DNA of 36,645 nucleotides, taken from positions 1 to 36,645 of the forward strand of contig JAILNV010000165.1 in NCBI GenBank assembly GCA_024691125.1. The letters run 5' to 3'. Of the stretch, positions 23,616-32,713 are shown piece by piece. This DNA comes from Lachnospiraceae bacterium (GTDB lineage Bacteria > Bacillota > Clostridia > Lachnospirales > Lachnospiraceae). Position 1 is the first letter of the stretch. Every line of letters starts with the position of its first letter. Below the pieces are notes generated by a model. That model was not told the DNA's origin and did not search any database. It was given only the letters and a program-made list of their open reading frames with translations. The translations under genes and the position numbers were made by a program.

Positions 23616-26255
23616 TTATTGTCCCGGCAACGGAAGCGCCGTCTGCGGGAATATGGATTGTGTGACATCTCCCGGAATAGGCGCAGCTGCAGCAGGCTGC
23701 TCAGCGCCTTCTGCGCCCTCAGCACCTGCCGGAGGTACTGCTGCGGGTGCCATAGGTATTCCGTTTGCATATTTATTTACATCAAACAACGGAATCCCGT
23801 TAAGATAACTGTGTGGACAATACTCCTCTGTATTCACCACTCCCGGCACACCGAAAGGACAGGTATCATATGCCTTAAGGCCTGTGATCGAGCATACTCT
23901 TCCGACAGCATGTCCGTCACAGGTTTCCTTTGGTAACTTGGACTCATCAAAATACTCCGTAACTGCCGTTCCGGCCGCCGTACACATCGAAGAAGCCAGC
24001 TTGCCCGACTGACGGCAGATGGTAGCCGTAACAACACCGTCGGGTTTAACGAATTCCTTATACTCAAGATTCTCATGGATCCTTCCCATTATCGACTTCC
24101 ACAGAAGCTTGGCAGTATTGGTCTCCACACCGCTCATGTGTACGTTATTGTCATAACCGGACCAGGTTGCACAGGTATAATACGGGGTGAAGCCTGCGAA
24201 CCATACGTCTACGTTGCTGGTCGTGGTACCGGTCTTTCCGGCTATGGCCATATTTCCGAAATTCACCTTGGCTCCTGTTCCCTTAGTAACAACATCCTCC
24301 ATTGCGGACGTCAGAAGCCATGCTGTTGTATCCTTAAGCACCTGTCTGCTTCTCGGAGTATTGTCTATCAGCACGTTACCGTCATGATCTATTATCTTTG
24401 TATAGAAAGACGGCTTATTATATACTCCCTTATCTGCTATTGTTGCATATGCCGCTGTAAGTTCAAGATTGGTAACACCGTCAGTAAGTCCACCGAGAGC
24501 AAGCGCCTGCGTGATATCTGATGCCACCGTTCCGTCGGCATAGGTTCTCCTGCTTACAAGAGTCGTGAATCCGAAATTGAGCAGATAATCATAACCCAGC
24601 TGAGGCGTTATATCCGTGATCGTCTTAACCGCAACTATATTAAGAGACTGCTCGATACCGTATCTTACCGTACAGGTTCCCTTATATCCCTTATACCAGT
24701 TCTTAACCGGACGCCCGTTTGCGTAATTATACGGCTCGTCAACCTGAGTTGATGCCAAAGTAAAACCTGCGCTGTCAAGGGCAGGTGCATAAGCTGCCAA
24801 TACCTTGAAGCAGGATCCGGGCTGTCTCTTAGTATCTGTCGCACGGTTAAGCGTAAGACTTGCAGCCTTGGTTCCCCGTCCGCCGACTATTGCCTTAACC
24901 GCACCTGTGGACTGATCCATTACGGTTACCGATGCCTGCGGCTGGGGAGTCAGCGAGATATTCTCTGCAACAAAGGTATATCCCGGCTCCGTCTTGGCTG
25001 CTTTAAATTCATCCACTGCTTCCTGTGCGGCTTCTTCAGAGCTGAATATACTGTTAAAGCTCTTATTCTGCTGTTTGAAATATGCCTCAAACTGCTGAGT
25101 GGAAAAGTTAACCTTCTCTCCGTCCGGATCCTCAAGTGTAAGCTCATAGGTAAGATAATACTTCACGCTTTCCGGAAAGTTGTCCGGATTGAGGAATTCC
25201 TCATCACAGATCTTCTGTATCTCGGGGTCCTGGGTCGTAAATATACTTAATCCGCCGCTATACAGTGCATTATATGCCTGTGTATACGAATAACCCTTGA
25301 TTTCTTGAAGATCTGTAATGACCTGTTCGGTCAATTCATCAACAAAATACGTATATATTGACTGTTTCTCAACCGTCTCATCTACAACCTTAATCCTTGA
25401 ATACACATCATCCGCCATCGCGCTGTCATATTCGCTCTGATCAATATATCCCTGATCACGCATTTTTCTCAGCACTTCAGCCCGGCGCTCTGCATTCTTA
25501 TCAGGATGTGAGATGGGGTTCCACTTCGTCGGGTTCTGTGTTATTGATGCAATAACCGCGGACTCGGATATGGTAAGTTCCGATGCCGGCTTACCGAAAT
25601 ATCTGTTTGCCGCGGCCTGAACTCCCAGCGTTCCCTGTCCTAAGTTGATCGTGTTAAGATAATTCTCAAGGATGGTATCCTTATCCATTATTTTTTCCAG
25701 CTGGATAGCGCAGTACTGCTCCTGGAACTTACGTCTGAACTTCTCTATCTTGCTTGATTCCGATGTCCATGAAGTAAACACGTTGTTCTTAAGCAGCTGC
25801 TGGGTAATGGTCGAAGCACCCTGCGACAGATCTCCCGAAGTCAGTGCCTTGACCCCCGCACGCATAATACCTTTGATGTCGATACCGTTATGCTGTCTGA
25901 AACGCTCATCCTCTATTGCAATAAATGCATTCTGCAGATGAAGCGGAATCTTATCTATGGTAACATATATTCTGTTTGAATTCTCAGCGATCAGCTTCGT
26001 TGTCTGATTGCCCTTGGAATCATAGATCGAAGTCGAATAGCCTGCCGGCGAAACATCTATTCCGGTAACATCGGGGGCTGTGTCAATGACACCCATGTAC
26101 AGTCCGACCCCTGCACAGATCCCGGCCGCTCCCGCACATACTGCCGCAAAAACAGCGCCTTTGAACATAAGGGTTGCAAACAGATTTGCAAACCTCGGTC
26201 CTACGGCCTTTAAAGCTTTACGTCTTCTTACTACTCCTCGTCTTCCGTAATTCAA
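23616..26255 (-). CDS. Class A penicillin-binding protein (PBP1A-type)
   Basis: Bifunctional peptidoglycan synthase. It has 879 residues. A cytoplasmic Arg-rich start is followed by one membrane span (about 27-52). The glycosyltransferase domain carries IAIEDERFRQHNGID and GASTITQQLLKN. The transpeptidase domain carries the active-site serine in RQPGSCFK, the SxN motif in EQSLN and KTG in GKTGTTTS. The C-terminal part has paired cysteines (CRQSGKLASSMC and later), and the last 50 residues are Ala/Pro/Gly rich, probably disordered in the wall. The start is TTG 26255, with GGAGG seven bases upstream and no competing ATG nearby. Its own promoter lies at 26303-26331. The gene heads the run PBP-dapA-dapB-fbp-hisA-HD-GYP. 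Confidence 0.95.
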   Translation of the reverse strand: MNYGRRGVVRRRKALKAVGPRFANLFATLMFKGAVFAAVCAGAAGICAGVGLYMGVIDTAPDVTGIDVSPAGYSTSIYDSKGNQTTKLIAENSNRIYVTIDKIPLHLQNAFIAIEDERFRQHNGIDIKGIMRAGVKALTSGDLSQGASTITQQLLKNNVFTSWTSESSKIEKFRRKFQEQYCAIQLEKIMDKDTILENYLNTINLGQGTLGVQAAANRYFGKPASELTISESAVIASITQNPTKWNPISHPDKNAERRAEVLRKMRDQGYIDQSEYDSAMADDVYSRIKVVDETVEKQSIYTYFVDELTEQVITDLQEIKGYSYTQAYNALYSGGLSIFTTQDPEIQKICDEEFLNPDNFPESVKYYLTYELTLEDPDGEKVNFSTQQFEAYFKQQNKSFNSIFSSEEAAQEAVDEFKAAKTEPGYTFVAENISLTPQPQASVTVMDQSTGAVKAIVGGRGTKAASLTLNRATDTKRQPGSCFKVLAAYAPALDSAGFTLASTQVDEPYNYANGRPVKNWYKGYKGTCTVRYGIEQSLNIVAVKTITDITPQLGYDYLLNFGFTTLVSRRTYADGTVASDITQALALGGLTDGVTNLELTAAYATIADKGVYNKPSFYTKIIDHDGNVLIDNTPRSRQVLKDTTAWLLTSAMEDVVTKGTGAKVNFGNMAIAGKTGTTTSNVDVWFAGFTPYYTCATWSGYDNNVHMSGVETNTAKLLWKSIMGRIHENLEYKEFVKPDGVVTATICRQSGKLASSMCTAAGTAVTEYFDESKLPKETCDGHAVGRVCSITGLKAYDTCPFGVPGVVNTEEYCPHSYLNGIPLFDVNKYANGIPMAPAAVPPAGAEGAEGAEQPAAAAPIPGDVTQSIFPQTALPLPGQ

Positions 26256-26302
26256 TTAACCGCCTCCGTAAACTCCGGTAAATTTGCTTACAAAATCAAT
26301 CT

Positions 26303-26331
26303 ATTATATCAAATAATTCCCATAATGAAAA
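26303..26331 (-). promoter_or_regulatory. Promoter of the PBP-dapA-dapB run
   Basis: Minus strand: TTTTCA (26326-26331), 17 bases, TATAAT (26303-26308) with TG one base before the -10. It sits a few bases beyond the htpG terminator. Confidence 0.72.
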
Positions 26332-26336
26332 GCCCC

Positions 26337-26364
26337 AATAAAATACGCCCCGGAAACCGGGGCG
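26337..26364 (-). terminator. Terminator of htpG
   Basis: Minus strand: CGCCCCGG-TTT-CCGGGGCG, a perfect 8-bp GC stem with a three-base loop, followed by TATTTTATT. It lies 16 bases after the htpG stop codon. Confidence 0.92.
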
Positions 26365-26379
26365 CCACATAGATTTCTG

Positions 26380-28515
26380 TCACTTAGCCAAAGCAGCCAA
26401 TATTCTGTTACTGCGTTCAACAAATTTACTCATTGCTTCAGGCTCAAGAGGCTGATTTGCGATCTTTGCAAGGTCATAGAGCTGCTCAACGATAAGCGGC
26501 GTATTGTCACCATCCTTATTATCAAGTATGTACTGAACCAGCTTATTGTTCGAATTGAGGATAAGTGTCTCACCCATATCGCCCATCGGTCCCATGCCCA
26601 TTCCGTTCATGGAGTACATCTTCATCATATCCTGCATTCTTCTGGTCTCTTCGGACACAGTCAGCATTGACGATGTATTCTCATTCTTAAGCTTCTCAAC
26701 CTTTACCTCAAGATGTTCCTTATTAAGCACCTTCTTAAAGAGTTCTGAAAGAGTTGTGGTCTGCTCCTCGATAGTCTTTTTGTCATCCTCGCTCACCTCT
26801 TCCTTGAATTCATCGGTAAGGTCTGCGTCTATCCTCATGAACTTAACATCCTGATTCTTGCTCTCAAGCTGCTGAACAAAAGGCTGGTCGATATTATGGG
26901 TAAGGATTACGGCATCCTTTCCCTGATCCTTAAACATCTTTATATACTGGCTCTGCTGCTGCTCATCGGTCACATAGTAGATGGTCTTTCTGACTTCGTC
27001 CTTTCCGTCGCCGTCCTCAGCATCCTCTTTGCCGGCTTCGTCTTCATTCTTCTTATCGTCTACGACCTCAGCCTCTATCTTTTCGCCGTTTTCTCCGGTT
27101 GCTTCCGTTTTCTCAGCTTCCTCTGTATCGATCGGTTTAACCTCAAGGCACTCGGGCAGTGTCACATACTTGCCGTCAAGGTTCTTGAACAGGATATAAT
27201 CTGTCATCTTCTCGCAGAACTTATCATCCTTAAGGCAGCCGAACTTGATGAACGGGCTTATATCATCCCAGTACTTCTCGTAATCCTCTTTCTCCGTCTT
27301 GCACATTCCCGCAAGCTTGTCAGCCACCTTCTTGCTGATATAATCGGATATCTTCTTAACAAAGCCGTCATTCTGAAGCGCCGAACGAGAAACATTAAGA
27401 GGAAGATCCGGGCAGTCTATAACACCCTTTAAAAGCATCAGGAACTCAGGGATCACTTCCTTTATGTTGTCGGCTATGAATACCTGATTGTTATAAAGCT
27501 TGATCGTTCCCTCAATGGACTCATATTCCATGTTGATCTTCGGGAAGTACAGTATACCCTTTAAGTTAAACGGATAGTCCATGTTAAGATGGATCCAGAA
27601 CAGCGGCTCCTTGTAATCAAGGAATACCTTGCGGTAGAAATCCTGATATTCTTCCTTCGTGCAGTCATTGGGATGCTTTGTCCAGAGAGGCTTGGTATCA
27701 TTAAGCGGAACCGGACGCTTAACTATCTTAAGCTTCTCCTTTGCGGGAGATATTTCTACCTTTTCCTTAGTTCCGTCCTCCTTTTCCTTCTCTTCGTACT
27801 TAGCCTCCTCATGTATCTCTTCTACCACAACATCCTTATCCGTTTTATCGGCTGCATCGATCGTCTCGTATTCGGTCTCTGCACCTGCCTTCTCAAGGAA
27901 GATGGGAACAGGCATGAATGAGCAGTATTTCTTTATTATCTCGCGGATCCTGTACTCATTGCAGAATTCAAGACAGTCCTCATTCAGGAACAGGGTTATC
28001 TCGGTACCCACTTCGGTTCTGTCGCCCTCATCTATGGAATACTCTGTGCCGCCGTCGCACTCCCAGTGTACCGGCTTGGCTCCTTCCTTATATGAAAGCG
28101 TATCGATATGGACCTCATCCGCTACCATGAATGCAGAATAGAAGCCCAGTCCGAAATGGCCGATGATCTGATCGTCATTTGCCTTATCCTTATACTTTTC
28201 AATGAAATCGGTTGCACCCGAGAAGGCTATCTGCGTAATATACTCTTCAACCTCCTGTGCATCCATACCTATACCGGTATCAATGAACTTAAGGGTCTTC
28301 TTTTCCGGATCGGCTATGACCGTGATCTTATTCTCGAAATCATCGGGATACGTATACTCACCTATCATATCAAGCTTCTTAAGCTTGGTTATGGCATCGC
28401 AGCCGTTCGATATCATCTCTCTTGCGAAGATATCATGATCCGAATAAACCCATTTCTTGATAATTGTAAAAATATTTTCATTATTGATCGATAGATTACC
28501 CTTTTTTACTGCCAT
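26380..28515 (-). CDS. htpG: Molecular chaperone HtpG (Hsp90)
   Basis: Cytosolic ATP-dependent chaperone. It has 711 residues from ATG 28515, which has AAGGAG six bases upstream; an open frame upstream to 28599 has no support. The GHKL ATPase signatures are seen: EMISNGCDAI, FIDTGIGMD and GHFGLGFYSAFMVA. A long acidic Glu/Lys linker follows in the middle (about residues 230-260), and a second acidic stretch rich in Glu, Asp and Lys lies near 470-520. The promoter at 28553-28581 and the perfect CIRCE just upstream imply control by the HrcA repressor. In Bacillus subtilis htpG is not a CIRCE gene, so this is a different wiring. Confidence 0.96.
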   Translation of the reverse strand: MAVKKGNLSINNENIFTIIKKWVYSDHDIFAREMISNGCDAITKLKKLDMIGEYTYPDDFENKITVIADPEKKTLKFIDTGIGMDAQEVEEYITQIAFSGATDFIEKYKDKANDDQIIGHFGLGFYSAFMVADEVHIDTLSYKEGAKPVHWECDGGTEYSIDEGDRTEVGTEITLFLNEDCLEFCNEYRIREIIKKYCSFMPVPIFLEKAGAETEYETIDAADKTDKDVVVEEIHEEAKYEEKEKEDGTKEKVEISPAKEKLKIVKRPVPLNDTKPLWTKHPNDCTKEEYQDFYRKVFLDYKEPLFWIHLNMDYPFNLKGILYFPKINMEYESIEGTIKLYNNQVFIADNIKEVIPEFLMLLKGVIDCPDLPLNVSRSALQNDGFVKKISDYISKKVADKLAGMCKTEKEDYEKYWDDISPFIKFGCLKDDKFCEKMTDYILFKNLDGKYVTLPECLEVKPIDTEEAEKTEATGENGEKIEAEVVDDKKNEDEAGKEDAEDGDGKDEVRKTIYYVTDEQQQSQYIKMFKDQGKDAVILTHNIDQPFVQQLESKNQDVKFMRIDADLTDEFKEEVSEDDKKTIEEQTTTLSELFKKVLNKEHLEVKVEKLKNENTSSMLTVSEETRRMQDMMKMYSMNGMGMGPMGDMGETLILNSNNKLVQYILDNKDGDNTPLIVEQLYDLAKIANQPLEPEAMSKFVERSNRILAALAK

Positions 28516-28552
28516 ATTGCACTCCTTCTTTCTATAAACATCTTTAAAACAT

Positions 28553-28581
28553 ATTCTATAACCCAAATATACAAAAGTCAA
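28553..28581 (-). promoter_or_regulatory. Promoter of htpG
   Basis: Minus strand: TTGACT (28576-28581), 17 bases, TAGAAT (28553-28558). Initiation near 28546 leaves about 30 bases to the start codon. Confidence 0.75.
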
Positions 28582-28588
28582 GAAAAAA

Positions 28589-28615
28589 TTAGCACTCATT
28601 TTAGATGAGTGCTAA
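28589..28615 (-). promoter_or_regulatory. CIRCE operator (HrcA binding site)
   Basis: TTAGCACTC, nine bases, GAGTGCTAA: an exact match to the CIRCE consensus. It ends seven bases upstream of the htpG -35 box. HrcA binds CIRCE and represses heat-shock genes until it is inactivated. On the minus-strand RNA it also folds into an 11-bp stem followed by TTTTTT (28583-28588), so it may terminate the upstream lipoprotein transcript. Confidence 0.95.
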
Positions 28616-28647
28616 CAACCGTGTCTGTCTTGATTTTCTAAGGATTT

Positions 28648-29736
28648 CTACTGCTGAATTCCGTAGGAAGCTCCGGTTACGGGTACGAAATACGTATCAT
28701 ATATATCGAAGAAGCTTGTGGTCGTTACCGCAGGATTTCTCAGATACCGGACACTTTTCCACAGGTCTGCGTTCAGATTAGAGTTAAGCTCCGAAATATA
28801 TCCGTCATAAATAACATTGAAGGCTTCCTGCTTCTTAACCTTGATCATGGCCTCCCTGTTCTTATCAGCTTCCTCCGGATCATAGGCACTTACACATTTT
28901 AAGATATGATATCCGTACTCCGTCTCAACAATATCACTCACCTGGCCTACCACAAGATTGAATGCGGCATCCTCATAAGCAGCAGGCATCACTCCTCTTC
29001 CGAAGGTATATTCAATCTTCGTATCCTCATTTTCAACGCCTTCTGCTATGATATCAAAATCCGCACCGTCATCTATCTTCTGTTTGATCTTTTGTATCCT
29101 CTCATATGCTTCCTGCTTTTCTGCCGCATTATAGGATACCGTTCCTCTTGCAGACGGTTTATATGTTTTTATCAGGATATCCCTTACGGTAACTATCCTT
29201 GCCTCATCATCGCTTATCTCCGGCTTGATCTTGTCGGTAATGTCATGATACAGCTTATCAGCCGTTGCGAACTCGTAATACAGCTTATAGATAATCTCCT
29301 CGTCCACGCCCATGATTTCTTTTTCCTTGTCATTGAGTGAACCGAAATAATCCCTTGCTGCCGACTTGACGCGCAGCTCATCATCCTCATTTATGGAAAA
29401 ATCCTGATCGCGCGCCATCAGGTTCATCACCTTGATCTGCGCAAGACGCGCCAATATGGTCTCCTTATACTTATCCTCAAGGGTTACTCCGTCCATGGGG
29501 ATCTGCCATATCTGGCCTCCAAAAATATTGTCGTATTGATTCTCGCTGTTCACAAGATATACCATCACCTCAGGTACATAGCATGAAATATCCTCTATAC
29601 GGAATACCTCATTCGCTTCAAAATCGGTGGTGAGTATTATCTCCGTCTTCTTTCCCTTTCCGCATCCCGTGATGGTTGAAAGGATCAGGGAAAGCACCAG
29701 CAATATGGATATTTCTTTTTTTAACATATAAGACAT
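28648..29736 (-). CDS. Foldase lipoprotein, SurA/PrsA-like peptidyl-prolyl isomerase
   Basis: Extracytoplasmic folding catalyst. It has 362 residues. The N-terminal signal peptide ends in the lipobox ITGC, with the lipidated cysteine at about 25. A SurA-like helical chaperone region follows (about 45-180). A parvulin domain (about 180-292) contains ILIKTYK, FDIIAEGVE, GRGVMPAAYEDAAF and the typical ETEYGYHILK. The C-terminal tail is about 70 residues. The ATG at 29736 follows GGAGG at six bases. No separate terminator is seen; the CIRCE hairpin lies 32 bases past the stop codon. It stands next to htpG, another folding factor. Confidence 0.88.
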   Translation of the reverse strand: MSYMLKKEISILLVLSLILSTITGCGKGKKTEIILTTDFEANEVFRIEDISCYVPEVMVYLVNSENQYDNIFGGQIWQIPMDGVTLEDKYKETILARLAQIKVMNLMARDQDFSINEDDELRVKSAARDYFGSLNDKEKEIMGVDEEIIYKLYYEFATADKLYHDITDKIKPEISDDEARIVTVRDILIKTYKPSARGTVSYNAAEKQEAYERIQKIKQKIDDGADFDIIAEGVENEDTKIEYTFGRGVMPAAYEDAAFNLVVGQVSDIVETEYGYHILKCVSAYDPEEADKNREAMIKVKKQEAFNVIYDGYISELNSNLNADLWKSVRYLRNPAVTTTSFFDIYDTYFVPVTGASYGIQQ

Positions 29737-29841
29737 CCGCTTCCTCCGAAAGCCCGGTCTGCTCCCGATATTCTACAGACTTAACCTACCACATTTAGAG
29801 CACTTAGTCCATCCTATTTCAATATTTGGTAAAATATACTC

Positions 29842-29870
29842 TTTTCAACACGGATTTTTTGAATTATACT
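29842..29870 (+). promoter_or_regulatory. Promoter of the small membrane-anchored protein
   Basis: Plus strand: TTTTCA (29842-29847), 17 bases, TATACT (29865-29870). The -35 is the same hexamer as in the PBP promoter. Initiation near 29877 leaves about 40 bases to the start codon. Confidence 0.5.
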
Positions 29871-29917
29871 GTTATGCGGTAGTTTACACAAAAAGCAACA
29901 GCGAAAGGGGTAAAAAA

Positions 29918-30319
29918 ATGGCTAAGAAATTTGGTAAATTCCTGGCATTTACGGCTGTGGTAGGAGCAGCCTGCGGTGCTGTATACTACATTTTGGGCAA
30001 AAAAGATAATGAAGCCGTTTCTTCTGCCGATGACGACAGCAGCGATTTCTTTGTAAACAATAACGACAGGGAATATGTGTCGCTTAACAGCGGCGATGCA
30101 GGTGAGACTGCCGAATCAGTAAAGGAAGCCGGCGAAGAGATCAGTGAAGCAGCATCCGAAACCAAGGAAGCGATCATGAATAAGCTTAACGAAGCTGCCG
30201 AAGAGCTTAAGGAGAAGGCTAAGGAGGCTGCTGACGGAGTAGGACTTGTCAGGGATGCAGAGGATAAGGATACCGTTCAGTTTGAGTTCGAGAACCTCGC
30301 AACGGAGGAAGATCAATAA
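29918..30319 (+). CDS. Small membrane-anchored protein with amphipathic helix (YtxH-like)
   Basis: Function unknown. It has 133 residues: one N-terminal membrane span (about 8-27, AFTAVVGAACGAVYYILG), a Ser/Asp-rich stretch (35-60) and a long Ala/Glu/Lys amphipathic helix (about 60-105), then an acidic tail. The layout recalls YtxH/general-stress membrane proteins of Firmicutes, but the match is by shape only. The ribosome site AAAGGGG lies six bases before the ATG. It is monocistronic, between its own promoter and a 14-bp terminator. It diverges from the foldase gene. Confidence 0.72.
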   Translation: MAKKFGKFLAFTAVVGAACGAVYYILGKKDNEAVSSADDDSSDFFVNNNDREYVSLNSGDAGETAESVKEAGEEISEAASETKEAIMNKLNEAAEELKEKAKEAADGVGLVRDAEDKDTVQFEFENLATEEDQ

Positions 30320-30355
30320 TTTATCAGGGGAATCATTTCTCACACATAAAGTAGA

Positions 30356-30388
30356 AAATAGAGGTCTGCAATGCAGACCTCTATTTTT
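30356..30388. terminator. Bidirectional terminator between convergent genes
   Basis: AAATAGAGGTCTGC (30356-30369) and GCAGACCTCTATTT (30373-30386) form a perfect 14-bp stem with a three-base loop, with T-runs on both sides. It serves the plus-strand small gene and the minus-strand glnS-cstA transcript. Confidence 0.92.
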
Positions 30389-30418
30389 ACACCCTTTCAG
30401 AAGATGAGTTATGTTAAC

Positions 30419-32122
30419 TTACGCCTTCTTTCCTGCTGCCTGCTGTTTGAAGGTCTGAACACCTTCAACAACCAGTATAATTGCAAGAACAGCCATTGCG
30501 AGTGCAAATACCAGCTGGAAGTAATCACCCCATTCTGCAGTGCCGCCTCCTATAGCCGCAAACTTCTTGAATATGGTGAGCACAAGGCTTGTAAGCGTAG
30601 CGCAGAGCATGAAGCACATTGGGAAGAAGAACATCTTATTGTTCTTACCCACTTCACCGAGCCATGCACATACAGCAAGAAGCGCAATACCCGCAAGCAG
30701 CTGGTTTGCAGCTCCGAACAGTGCCCAGATAGCTGACAGCTTAAGACCTCCGAGAACACATCCTATAACAACCATGAAGATCGTACCGAACAGAGGATGT
30801 GCAAACAGCTTTCGCATACCTTTGGCATCCTTCCATGTTGCTTCATCTTCTGCGAGGAAGAGCTCTGAGAACATGAAACGTGAAAGCCTTGTCCCGGTAT
30901 CAAGGGAGGTAAGGGCGAATACGGAAACAGCAAGAGTAAGAAGCGCTGAGATCGTATTGTAGATTCCCGAACCCTCGGGACCGAACATGATCGCGATACC
31001 GCCGCCGAATGCAGCCGAAGGTGAGCCGAAGCCGCCATCCGTATACTTCTGGAATACCATACCTACGGCAATAAGTGATACGATACCGAGAGCCGACTCT
31101 ATAAGCATCGAGCCGTAGCCTATAGGCTTTGCATCCTTCTCATTACGCAGCTGCTTGCTGGATGTACCTGTAGATATAAGGCTGTGGAAGCCCGAGCAGG
31201 CACCACAGGCAACCGTTATGAACAGTGCCGGGAACATCGTTCCTATACCTGTCTTCCATCCCGTAAACGCGGGAATCGTAAATGCTGCATTGCCGGTAAA
31301 AGCATTAAGGAGAATACCGATAACAGCAACACCCATCATGGCATAAAGCAGGAAGCTTGAAAGGTAATCACGAGGCTGGAGCAGTATCCATACGGGGACC
31401 AGAGAAGCGATCACTATATAAATACCTATGAAGAAGATCCATGCCGTTCGTCCCATAACAAATCCACAGTTAAGACCTATAACCGTGATGATGATAATAC
31501 CTATGATACCACCTATGGACGCGGGAAGCGTCTTAACATTCATCCTGTTCGTGATATAGCCGTAGCCTATCGCTAGAACAATGAACAGAAGTGATATCAT
31601 CGCTGTCGTCTGGTTATTGGTAGGACTTGACGTGAAGCCGAATCCTCCCTCCTCTGTAAAGAAGGTACCCGCAACAACGTTGACAAATGAAGCGATAACA
31701 AGGATAAGAACCAGAAGCGCAAATATAAGGAACAGCCTCTTTGCCCTCTTACCCATGGTATCATGGATGATCTCTCCGAGTGATTTTCCGTCGTGACGTA
31801 TCGAAGCAAACAGGGAACCGAAGTCCTGTAAACCGCCAAAGAAAATTCCTCCGAGTACGCACCACAAAAAGACGGGAAGCCATCCAAAAACAGAAGCTTG
31901 AATCGGTCCGTTTATGGGACCTGCACCAGCGATAGATGAGAAATGATGTCCCATAAGGACTGCAGGCGGAGCAGCAACATAGTCAACACCGTCCTCTCTC
32001 TCGGTCGCAGGAGTCTTTCTTGAAGGGTCAATGCCCCACTGCTTTGCAAGCCATGAACCATAAGTTACGTAACCTACGATAAGGCAGGCGATAGCAGCTA
32101 AAATGATGAACAAAGCCAACAT
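30419..32122 (-). CDS. cstA: CstA family carbon-starvation transporter
   Basis: Membrane transporter for peptides and/or pyruvate of the CstA/BtsT family. It has 567 residues with about 15 hydrophobic segments, shorter than the roughly 700-residue Escherichia coli protein, as is usual for clostridial members. Signature stretches: GHHFSSIAGAGPINGPI near residue 60-75 and CGACSGFHSLISTGTSSKQL in the middle. The ATG follows AAGGAG. It is the last gene of a run glnS, two unknown genes, cstA, with gaps of 25 to 40 bases and a shared terminator. No LytTR regulator, which controls BtsT in enterobacteria, is adjacent. Confidence 0.93.
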   Translation of the reverse strand: MLALFIILAAIACLIVGYVTYGSWLAKQWGIDPSRKTPATEREDGVDYVAAPPAVLMGHHFSSIAGAGPINGPIQASVFGWLPVFLWCVLGGIFFGGLQDFGSLFASIRHDGKSLGEIIHDTMGKRAKRLFLIFALLVLILVIASFVNVVAGTFFTEEGGFGFTSSPTNNQTTAMISLLFIVLAIGYGYITNRMNVKTLPASIGGIIGIIIITVIGLNCGFVMGRTAWIFFIGIYIVIASLVPVWILLQPRDYLSSFLLYAMMGVAVIGILLNAFTGNAAFTIPAFTGWKTGIGTMFPALFITVACGACSGFHSLISTGTSSKQLRNEKDAKPIGYGSMLIESALGIVSLIAVGMVFQKYTDGGFGSPSAAFGGGIAIMFGPEGSGIYNTISALLTLAVSVFALTSLDTGTRLSRFMFSELFLAEDEATWKDAKGMRKLFAHPLFGTIFMVVIGCVLGGLKLSAIWALFGAANQLLAGIALLAVCAWLGEVGKNNKMFFFPMCFMLCATLTSLVLTIFKKFAAIGGGTAEWGDYFQLVFALAMAVLAIILVVEGVQTFKQQAAGKKA

Positions 32123-32147
32123 TTTATCACTCTCCTTTTCCCACTTT

Positions 32148-32672
32148 TTATTTATTTGTTATATGTGTAACGAAGTCCCTTAAATCCTCTCCCCGGCGGT
32201 TTGTGAGGATAAGACCGCTGCGGGCTTCGATTACAACCAGTCTGTAGTTGGAGAATCCGTACAAACCCAGTTTATAATTTCTGGAATGCTTATAAGTCGG
32301 AACCGCCTCCCTGACACCTGAAGTCAGTTCATCTGCTGTTACTATAAGGGCAACATCGGTATTCTTGTGGCCGGAATATGGCTTTACCCTTGATACCCCG
32401 TCTTCCCATGCTGTCCTGTCAAGCTCTTGCAGCATATCCGGATCGAGGCTGCTGCATTTTTTGAAATAAACATACTCATAGGAATTAACATTTGCTATCC
32501 TGGCAGCCTTAACCAGGAAATACTGCTGTGCCTCATTTGCAAGAAACCCCAATGCGTCGAAGGGCTCAGGCACCTTATCCCTGCATTCCCCTGCCTTACC
32601 CCGGGCCCTTTCAATATTATAATAGCCTGCATAGGCATCTATCAGCTTTTCAAATATCTCTTCCTTATCCAT
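32148..32672 (-). CDS. Conserved hypothetical protein upstream of cstA
   Basis: Not recognised. From ATG 32672 it has 174 residues (MDKEEIFEKLIDAYAGYYN). A TTG at 32693 would add seven residues and has a fair AGGGA site, so the start is uncertain. No signal peptide or membrane segment. The N-terminal half is helical; the C-terminal half is predicted alpha/beta, with KNTDVALIVTADELT and a strand-rich YRLVVIEARSGLILTNR. No catalytic motif is obvious. It is tightly packed between another unknown gene and cstA, so a cytoplasmic accessory role linked to that operon is possible but unproven. Confidence 0.65.
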   Translation of the reverse strand: MDKEEIFEKLIDAYAGYYNIERARGKAGECRDKVPEPFDALGFLANEAQQYFLVKAARIANVNSYEYVYFKKCSSLDPDMLQELDRTAWEDGVSRVKPYSGHKNTDVALIVTADELTSGVREAVPTYKHSRNYKLGLYGFSNYRLVVIEARSGLILTNRRGEDLRDFVTHITNK

Positions 32673-32713
32673 TACCGGTTCGTACCTGTGCAAAGAACTT
32701 CCCTGAACTCTCT

